This document shows positions 1-5,822 of a stretch of DNA of 8,280 nt, piece after piece. The stretch's first letter is position 1. Each line of letters begins with the position of its first letter. Source of the stretch: Alphaproteobacteria bacterium (GTDB lineage Bacteria; Pseudomonadota; Alphaproteobacteria; Rhizobiales; Beijerinckiaceae); NCBI GenBank assembly GCA_009921785.1, contig RFXE01000072.1, forward strand, positions 1-8,280. Reading direction: 5' to 3'. The translations under genes were made by a program, and so were the position numbers. Under the pieces are notes generated by a model that saw nothing but the letters and a program-made list of their open reading frames with translations, had not been told where the DNA came from and ran no database searches.

Positions 1-899
1 CCGGCGCGGGCTTTCAAGCGCGACATCGCTATGCCGGGAACAGGAACATTCAAATTTTTTGCATCATAAAATTGGATGGCCGGCTCCGTAGTCCAAACCT
101 CGAGACTGAGACCGTTGCGGCCTGATTTTGCAGTCGCAGCCCGACGCAACGCGCCCGATTGCTCTCTCAACATGTAGTTTTGATCGTAATGAAATAGCCC
201 CCCATCCGAGCCTTGATGCCAAATGGGACGCATCGTCCGAAAATCATAGGGCGTATCAGCAACACGGCGGATTTCACCTGTCGGGATCAATTCCGGATCG
301 AGCGCCGTGATGAAATCGGATTCAATTTGTAGTTGGTGGTCAAGGATATCGTCCGACCCATCGAGATTGAAATAGGAATGTAAAGCGAGGTTGATAATCG
401 TCGGGCGATCCGTCATCGCGGCAATTTCTGCGCGCAATGTCGCATCATCAACAAATCTATATGTCAAAGTTGTTGTCAGTGTGCCAGGATATCCACCATC
501 ACCATCAGGGGATACGAGTGTGAGCGTAACAGATGACTCATCCCAATGCGCCACTTGCCATGGACGCAGCCCAAATCCTGAAGCGCCGCCATGTAGGTTA
601 TGTTTGCCAAGAAAATTTTTCTCAAGTTGATACGCCGTGCCATCAATGGAGAAAAGTCCATCACGAATACGATTGGCATAACGCCCCGCAAGCGCGCCGA
701 GATGCGGAGAGTGTTTCGTATAATCCTCAAGCCGTTCGAGGCCAAGAACCACCCTCTGCTTCTCTGCTCTTAGCGGCACAACGAGATCACGAATGACAGC
801 GCCCCAATTCAGGATTGCCGCTTCCGCTCCCGATTTCGAGCGAATGGTAATTTCGTAAATCGGTTCATCGCCAACTTTTCCAAAAAGACGTCTCGTCAT
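1..899 (-). CDS. galM: Aldose 1-epimerase (mutarotase), 3' end outside the window
   Basis: This cytoplasmic enzyme interconverts the alpha and beta anomers of free aldoses such as glucose and galactose. The frame is open from the ATG at 899 to the left edge, giving 299 residues of a family that is usually about 330-380 long. Family landmarks appear in order: GRYANRI at 72-78 (Arg77, substrate contact), NLHGG at 101-105 (His103), the catalytic-acid motif LALHSYFNL with His174, the stretch IPTGEIRRVADTPYDFR at 205-221, and HYDQN with Asp239. The catalytic Glu, normally in an LExQ-type motif, should lie a few residues past the left edge, so it cannot be checked. The start is the first ATG after the gloA stop. 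Only a weak purine-rich GGGATGGGA lies upstream, which suggests translation coupled to gloA 29 bases away. Aldose 1-epimerase family membership is clear; sugar specificity is not. Confidence 0.93.
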   Translation of the reverse strand, partial: MTRRLFGKVGDEPIYEITIRSKSGAEAAILNWGAVIRDLVVPLRAEKQRVVLGLERLEDYTKHSPHLGALAGRYANRIRDGLFSIDGTAYQLEKNFLGKHNLHGGASGFGLRPWQVAHWDESSVTLTLVSPDGDGGYPGTLTTTLTYRFVDDATLRAEIAAMTDRPTIINLALHSYFNLDGSDDILDHQLQIESDFITALDPELIPTGEIRRVADTPYDFRTMRPIWHQGSDGGLFHYDQNYMLREQSGALRRAATAKSGRNGLSLEVWTTEPAIQFYDAKNLNVPVPGIAMSRLKARA

Positions 900-928
900 A
901 CTAATGAAGTCCCATCCCGCTCTACGGA

Positions 929-1372
929 TCACCAACTGCCAATATTCGGCATAGACGTCCAAGGCTCGGCAAGGGGCAAGGCATCACCGCGCTGGAGAAG
1001 TTCAACGGAGATTCCATCGGGTGATTTAATAAACGCCATGCGACCGTCCCGAGGTGGACGATTGATCGTGACACCTTTGTCCATCAGGGCTTTGCAATAG
1101 TCATAAATATTATCGACACGATAGGCGAGATGGCCGAAATTCCGGCCACCTGTATATTCGTGCTCGTCCCAATTATAGGTCAGCTCAAGTGCAGCCGATG
1201 TTGTTGCTGAGAAATGCGCTTTGTCCCCGGGCGCGACAAGAAACACCAGCGTGAATCGACCCTTCTCATTTTCGCTACGCCGAACTTCGACAAGGCCCAT
1301 TTTATCGCAATAGAAATCGAGCGCTTGCTCAAGATTTCCAACCCGCACCATTGTGTGCAAATACTCCATCAT
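929..1372 (-). CDS. gloA: Lactoylglutathione lyase (glyoxalase I)
   Basis: This cytosolic metalloenzyme isomerises the methylglyoxal-glutathione hemithioacetal to S-lactoylglutathione, the first step of methylglyoxal detoxification. The protein has 147 residues; E. coli GloA has about 135. Both halves of the vicinal-oxygen-chelate fold are visible. The four expected metal ligands are His6 (LHTMVRV), Glu63 (LELTYNW), His81 (FGHLAYRVDN) and Glu124 (ISVELLQ). SPDG at 117-120 is the usual family motif before the last ligand. A short insert around residues 48-58 (PGDKAHFSATT) and a tail after about residue 130 are the differences from E. coli. The frame is open upstream to 1501, but that extension is rich in Cys, Trp and Arg and does not resemble the family. 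AGGAG sits 8 bases before the ATG at 1372, fixing the start there; a second ATG follows immediately at 1369. The gene is first in an apparent operon with galM. Confidence 0.95.
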   Translation of the reverse strand: MMEYLHTMVRVGNLEQALDFYCDKMGLVEVRRSENEKGRFTLVFLVAPGDKAHFSATTSAALELTYNWDEHEYTGGRNFGHLAYRVDNIYDYCKALMDKGVTINRPPRDGRMAFIKSPDGISVELLQRGDALPLAEPWTSMPNIGSW

Positions 1373-1543
1373 CACAGTTTCTCCTGAACGAGATTCGGTT
1401 GATTGTTCATAGCACCAACACTGGCGAAAAGCCCTGACGGGCGCAACCCCTTCTAGACAGCTCCTCCTGTTCAAAAGCTGCCAATTGACCCAAGGCCCCA
1501 AAGAGACTAGTCCGGCACGATCATCCGTCCGGTGGGAAGCCCC
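1373..1543. promoter_or_regulatory. Divergent intergenic region between gloA and the CDF pump
   Basis: About 170 bases separate two divergent genes, so promoters for both directions should lie here. On the plus strand TTGACC at 1485-1490 resembles a -35 box, but no good -10 follows at the right spacing; the closest are ACTAGT at 1506-1511 (15-base spacing) and TAGTCC at 1508-1513 (17-base spacing). On the minus strand I found no convincing pair. A purine-rich AGGAGGAG stands at about 1461-1468 (minus strand) without a well-placed start codon. No clear repressor dyad was seen. The call rests on gene arrangement, not on a recognised box. Confidence 0.35.
1381..1385 (-). promoter_or_regulatory. 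Ribosome binding site that decides the gloA start
   Basis: The minus strand reads CAGGAGAAACTGTGATGATG, with AGGAG 8 bases before the first ATG. This selects the 147-residue protein over the 190-residue reading that would start at 1501. Confidence 0.75.
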
Positions 1544-2923
1544 ATGTCAAATGCCAAAGAAAGCGCGGCACTGTCCTCAATTCTGGCCAGCATCGTCATT
1601 ACTCTTGGAAAAGGCGGCGCGGGACTCGCGACGGGTTCGCTGGCTCTCATTTCTGATGCCGCCCATAGTTTGCTGGACGTCGCCGCCACAACCATGACTT
1701 GGCTTGCTATTCGCGCGGCCGCAAAGCCCGCCGATGATGAACATCATTATGGCCATGGCAAAATTGAATCGATCGCCGCACTTGCTGAAACCGCCTTTTT
1801 GTTTCTTCTTTCAGGTGCTGTAGCGGTCGAGGGCATTAGACGTCTTTGGCAAGACACAACCACCATTGAACTTCATTGGGGCGCCATAGCGGTGCTATGT
1901 GGTTCAATTGCCATTGATGCCTGGCGGTGGTGGACACTCACCCGCGTTGCCCGTGAGACAAATAGTGAAGCCTTGGCTGCTGATGCGCTTCACTTCTCTT
2001 CTGATCTGATCAATTCCGTTATGGTGCTTCTTGCTTTTGGCGCTGCCGCTTTGGGCTATCCAGAAGCAGACGCACTGGTTGCTATCGGAGTAGCTCTTTT
2101 CATCGGCATTGCTGGCTATCGGCTCGCACGCCGCACAATCGATACACTGCTCGATGCCGCCCCCGCGGGCATGACGCTGACCATTCGTGAAATTATTTCT
2201 GAGATTCCAGGCGTGGTCGCGATCGAAGATTTGCGCATCCGTCGTGCGGGCGCCGATGTTTTTGTAGAAGTTGTGATAGCCGTAGCGCGAACAATGCCGC
2301 TTGATCGTCTATCGCATTTGAAAGAGATTATCTCAAACGAGATAAACAAACTCTATAAAGAGGCACGTGTCACCGTTTCGGCTTCACCACGCGCACTTGA
2401 TGAAGAGACTATTCTTGAACGCGTTTTGTTGATTGCTGCCAAAAGACGCGTTCCTATTCACCACGTCACCGTCCAAGACCTTGCCGATCGTCTATCCGTA
2501 AGTCTCGATCTTGAAGTTGATGGACATTTAAGTCTTGGTGAAGCACATGCCATCGCAAGCCAACTTGAAAATGCCATTCGGGAAGAACTTGGGCCAGCAA
2601 CAGAAGTTGAAACTCATATCGAACCGCTCGTCGTTTCAAGTCTATTTGGAAAAGATACCGACGAGACAACGCGCGCTAAAGTTGCTGAAGCACTCGGACG
2701 CCATGCAGCGACCATCGGGTCGATTACTGACATTCATAGTGTCCGCGTACGCGAAACAGGCCATGGTTTAATTGTAAATTATCACTGCCGCGTCGAGCCA
2801 AAAAGCGATGTAACAAGTGTGCATGAAATGGTTGATCGACTCGAACATGGCGTCAAAAGCGAAATTGAGAATATTCTCAGAATCGTGAGCCATACAGAGC
2901 CGGTTCGGTCTGCGAATTCGTAA
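1544..2923 (+). CDS. CDF-family zinc/divalent cation efflux pump with three tandem C-terminal domains
   Basis: This inner-membrane antiporter of the cation diffusion facilitator family exports Zn2+ (possibly other divalent metals) in exchange for protons. The protein has 459 residues, against about 300 for E. coli FieF. Six membrane segments lie within about residues 10-195. The transport site is His41xxxAsp45 in TM2 and His150xxxAsp154 in TM5. The FieF site-B residues are conserved as Asp64, His67 and His71 in PADDEHHYGHGK. Three cytoplasmic dimerisation-type domains follow, at about 209-284, 289-363 and 374-456. The first lacks the FieF metal ligands; the second (His306, Asp322, His335, His358, Glu360) and third (His398, His414, His427, His450, Glu452) have them. 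ATG 1544 is chosen because GGGAAG lies 4 bases upstream; an in-frame GTG at 1532 would add four residues and has no ribosome site. The family is certain; metal preference is inferred. Confidence 0.93.
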   Translation: MSNAKESAALSSILASIVITLGKGGAGLATGSLALISDAAHSLLDVAATTMTWLAIRAAAKPADDEHHYGHGKIESIAALAETAFLFLLSGAVAVEGIRRLWQDTTTIELHWGAIAVLCGSIAIDAWRWWTLTRVARETNSEALAADALHFSSDLINSVMVLLAFGAAALGYPEADALVAIGVALFIGIAGYRLARRTIDTLLDAAPAGMTLTIREIISEIPGVVAIEDLRIRRAGADVFVEVVIAVARTMPLDRLSHLKEIISNEINKLYKEARVTVSASPRALDEETILERVLLIAAKRRVPIHHVTVQDLADRLSVSLDLEVDGHLSLGEAHAIASQLENAIREELGPATEVETHIEPLVVSSLFGKDTDETTRAKVAEALGRHAATIGSITDIHSVRVRETGHGLIVNYHCRVEPKSDVTSVHEMVDRLEHGVKSEIENILRIVSHTEPVRSANS

Positions 2924-2946
2924 AGGCAGCCCCCATTAAGCGTATC

Positions 2947-2976
2947 TCGACGGCTAGGATCGACCTGATATATAGT
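2947..2976 (+). promoter_or_regulatory. Candidate sigma70-type promoter for pepN
   Basis: TCGACG (2947-2952) and TATAGT (2971-2976) are 18 bases apart and match the -35 and -10 consensus at 4/6 and 5/6 positions. Transcription would begin near 2983, leaving a leader of about 28 bases before the ATG at 3011. This would exclude the alternative GTG start at 2975. It lies in the 87-base gap after the efflux pump gene, where no terminator was seen, so read-through from upstream is also possible. Assigned by eye only. Confidence 0.4.
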
Positions 2977-3010
2977 GCGTTTGGTTCAACCCTCTGTCGA
3001 ATGGTTCCTC

Positions 3011-5647
3011 ATGCGCCCCGATCAATCGCCCGCGATTCGCCTCAAAGATTATATTGCCCCTGCTTGGCGGATCGAAAGTGTCCATCTCGACGTGACTCTT
3101 GACGATTCTCGTACCCGGGTTGTCACGCGAAGTGTATTCACTCCCCTCGGCTCGGGAGCGACACAACTGATACTGGATGGTGACGAGCTCGTCTTAGAAT
3201 CAATTGCCATCGACGACGTGAATCTGTCCCAGTCTGATTATCTCATCACTGCGCAGGCACTTACTCTTAAATCGCCGCCACAACGGCAATTTACTTTAAC
3301 AATTACGACGCGCCTTGATCCGGCAGCGAATACAAAATTGATGGGGCTTTATCGGTCATCAGGAAATTATTGCACCCAATGCGAAGCGGAAGGATTTCGC
3401 CGTATAACTTACTTCCTCGATCGTCCAGACGTCATGTCGATCTATACAACGCGTATTGTTGCGAAGAAGGACGACGCACCGATCCTTCTCGGCAATGGTA
3501 ATCCGGTTGAACAAGGCGACCTCGATAATGGATGGCATTATGCCGTGTGGCATGATCCGCACCCGAAACCCTCTTATCTCTTTGCACTTGTAGGCGGACA
3601 CCTCGGTAAAGTGGGTGGGCAATTTATAACGCGCTCAGGGCGCAAAGTTGAGCTTGGTATTTATGTCGAATCGGGCAAGGAAAATCGTGCAGCCTATGCG
3701 CTTGATGCGTTGATCCGATCAATGAAATGGGACGAAGACGTCTTTGGCTGTGAATATGATCTCGACGTTTTCAATATCGTTGCGGTGTCTGATTTCAATA
3801 TGGGGGCCATGGAAAATAAGGGACTAAATATATTCAACGATAAATATGTCCTTGCGAGTCCTGAGAGCGCTACCGATACGGACTATCTTCATATCGAAGC
3901 CATCATCGCGCATGAATATTTCCATAACTGGACGGGCAATCGCATCACCTGCCGTGATTGGTTTCAGCTTTGTCTAAAAGAGGGCTTGACTGTTTTTCGC
4001 GATCAGGAGTTCACATCTGATCAGCGATCGCGCGCTGTGAAGCGCATTGCGGATGTACGCAATTTAAGAGCGCAACAATTTGTTGAAGATAGCGGCCCCC
4101 TCGCCCATCCGGTTCGGCCACATGAATATCGTGAAATTAATAACTTCTATACACCCACGGTTTACGAAAAAGGTGCTGAGCTTATTCGAATGCTCAAGAT
4201 CTTGATCGGCGCAGACCAATTTAAAAAGGGAATGGATCTATATCTGTCCCGCTGCGATGGCACTGCGGCAACGATTGAAGATTTTCTCGCGTGTTTTGAA
4301 GAAGCCAGCGGTCACTCCCTATCTGATTTTTCAAAATGGTACCGCCAAGCCGGCACCCCGCATGTGACTATTGCGGAAGATTTTGACACGAAGAACGGTA
4401 CATGGACGATTCACTTTTCACAAAACACCGCGCCAACACCGGGGCAACCGACAAAGGCCCCCGTTGTTATACCCATTGCGCTTGGATTTATTGACGAGGC
4501 TGGTCACACATTGACCCTCTCTCCCAAAGAAGGAGAGATGAAAGGCGATGTATTCATTCTCTCGGAAGGACAGGGAAAGCTTTTTTTCGATGGGCTTGAA
4601 CGGAAACCCATTCTATCGGCGCTTCGCGAGTTTTCAGCACCCGTCGTGCTTCATCACCAAACGAACGAACCCGAAAATCTTATTCGTCTTGCCCATGACA
4701 GCGACTCTTTCAATCGCTGGCAAGCCGCACAGAGTCTTGCCACCACACTTTTGAAGGCCGGCGTTTCCAATTTGCGAGCGGGAAAAGCTTTTGTAACAGA
4801 CACTCGTTACTCGGAAGCGCTTCGCGCCGTTCTTTCGGGTCATGATCACGCCTTCATGGCGCAGATCCTGACGATGCCTTCCGAATCCGATATTGCCCGT
4901 GACATCGGTTCAGATGTTGATCCCGATGCCATCCGCGATGCCCGTCTGGCACTTCGGAAATCAATCGGCGAAGCGCTTGCCGACCCCCTCAAAGCTTTGA
5001 TTGATACGCTTTCATCTCGACAAAGCTATTCACCAGATGCGAAAAGCGCCGGACGTCGTGCGTTACGTATGATTGCGCTAGACCTCATATCATGTGGCAA
5101 ACCCGAATTCGGCCTGCCTATCGCGGAGAAGCTTTATCACGACGCCGACAATATGACTGACCGGTTTGGCGCACTGTCTATTCTTGCACAACATCGGGGT
5201 GACGCGCGGGAGCGTGCACTTCAGGATTTTGCAAATCGGTTTGAATCCGACCCTCTCATCCTCGATAAGTGGTTTTCACTTCAAGCCTCTATTCCTGAAA
5301 CTGAAACACTTGATCGCGTAAAAAATCTCATGGCGCATAAGGGGTTTTCCAAATCGAACCCTAATCGGCTGCGCGCGCTCGTTGGCGCCTTTGCGATGGC
5401 CAATCCCTCGCAATTCAATCGGGCCGATGGCGCGGGGCATGAATTCGTCGCGGGGATCGTTATTGAAACAGACCGTTCGAACCCACAGGTCGCTGCGCGG
5501 ATCTTGGGCGCCTTCAAATCCTGGCGTGCCCTCGAATCAAAACGGCGAGATTTTGCAAAAAAGGCCCTTGAACGGATTGCAGCAGAAGAAAATCTGTCAA
5601 CCGATGTTCTCGACATCGTCACCCGTTCTCTCGCCGCAGAGTCATAA
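3011..5647 (+). CDS. pepN: Aminopeptidase N (M1 family zinc metallopeptidase)
   Basis: This broad-specificity cytoplasmic aminopeptidase removes N-terminal residues from peptides and completes intracellular protein turnover. The protein has 878 residues (E. coli PepN: 870) and resembles E. coli PepN along its whole length. Key sites are CTQCEAEGF with Gln123 and Glu125 (N-terminal amine anchoring), the exopeptidase motif GAMEN at 265-269, the zinc site HEYFH with His301, Glu302 and His305 plus Glu324 in LKEGLTVFRDQEF, and Tyr380/Tyr385 in NNFYTPTVYEKG (Tyr385 equivalent to catalytic Tyr381). The beta-sandwich domain (about 450-550) and helical C-terminal domain (to ENLSTDVLDIVTRSLA) are intact. 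There is no signal peptide. ATG 3011 is preferred because it aligns almost exactly with the E. coli N-terminus; an in-frame GTG at 2975 would add 12 residues but overlaps a candidate -10 box. Neither start has a strong ribosome site. Confidence 0.97.
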   Translation: MRPDQSPAIRLKDYIAPAWRIESVHLDVTLDDSRTRVVTRSVFTPLGSGATQLILDGDELVLESIAIDDVNLSQSDYLITAQALTLKSPPQRQFTLTITTRLDPAANTKLMGLYRSSGNYCTQCEAEGFRRITYFLDRPDVMSIYTTRIVAKKDDAPILLGNGNPVEQGDLDNGWHYAVWHDPHPKPSYLFALVGGHLGKVGGQFITRSGRKVELGIYVESGKENRAAYALDALIRSMKWDEDVFGCEYDLDVFNIVAVSDFNMGAMENKGLNIFNDKYVLASPESATDTDYLHIEAIIAHEYFHNWTGNRITCRDWFQLCLKEGLTVFRDQEFTSDQRSRAVKRIADVRNLRAQQFVEDSGPLAHPVRPHEYREINNFYTPTVYEKGAELIRMLKILIGADQFKKGMDLYLSRCDGTAATIEDFLACFEEASGHSLSDFSKWYRQAGTPHVTIAEDFDTKNGTWTIHFSQNTAPTPGQPTKAPVVIPIALGFIDEAGHTLTLSPKEGEMKGDVFILSEGQGKLFFDGLERKPILSALREFSAPVVLHHQTNEPENLIRLAHDSDSFNRWQAAQSLATTLLKAGVSNLRAGKAFVTDTRYSEALRAVLSGHDHAFMAQILTMPSESDIARDIGSDVDPDAIRDARLALRKSIGEALADPLKALIDTLSSRQSYSPDAKSAGRRALRMIALDLISCGKPEFGLPIAEKLYHDADNMTDRFGALSILAQHRGDARERALQDFANRFESDPLILDKWFSLQASIPETETLDRVKNLMAHKGFSKSNPNRLRALVGAFAMANPSQFNRADGAGHEFVAGIVIETDRSNPQVAARILGAFKSWRALESKRRDFAKKALERIAAEENLSTDVLDIVTRSLAAES

Positions 5648-5822
5648 AAAGATTCAGTTTCAAAGACTTGACCTTGCGCGCCTCTGAGGCGTCAAAAAAA
5701 GTTTTATCAAGACTTTGTTAAGGTCTGGACAAATCACCGCGCCATGATTCAGATGCGTTGATTCGGGCGGCTGGGGGCAGCAAGCGCCGAAGATTACGGG
5801 TCGAAAACCGAAGGGTTTAACG
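5648..5822. other. Intergenic region between pepN and the sensor kinase, with a dyad element
   Basis: These 175 bases hold an inverted repeat, CGCCTC-T-GAGGCG (5679-5691), flanked by outer arms TTGAC (5668-5672) and GTCAA (5691-5695) with a bulge on the left side. An A-run (5694-5700) follows on the plus strand, not a T-run, so it is not a canonical terminator of pepN. It could be a weak hairpin or a protein-binding dyad. No clear promoter for the kinase was recognised, and no TTAA-N7-TTAA site (CtrA consensus) was found in the part checked. No credible small gene is present. Confidence 0.4.
5810..5815 (+). promoter_or_regulatory. Ribosome binding site of the sensor kinase
   Basis: GAAGGG lies 7 bases before the ATG at 5823. 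It supports that start; the two ATGs upstream, at 5744 and 5753, are out of frame with it. Confidence 0.55.

Noticed and set aside
128..796. Several overlapping reading frames of 60-89 codons on both strands
   Set aside because: They lie inside galM, whose minus-strand frame is open across the whole stretch and carries the family motifs. Their translations have biased, non-protein-like composition.
1373..1501. N-terminal extension of gloA to an ATG at 1501
   Set aside because: The 43 extra residues do not resemble the glyoxalase family, and a good AGGAG site marks the start at 1372.
2116..2771. Frames of 67-78 codons overlapping the efflux pump gene
   Set aside because: They are shadows of the pump's coding frame, with no recognisable motifs or ribosome sites.
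5281..5687. Frames of 113 (minus) and 101 (plus) codons at the end of pepN
   Set aside because: The PepN frame matches its family to the C-terminus here, so these are out-of-frame readings.
5670..5725. Widely spaced inverted repeat GACCTT / AAGGTC
   Set aside because: Six bases per arm with a 44-base gap is expected by chance and has no supporting context.
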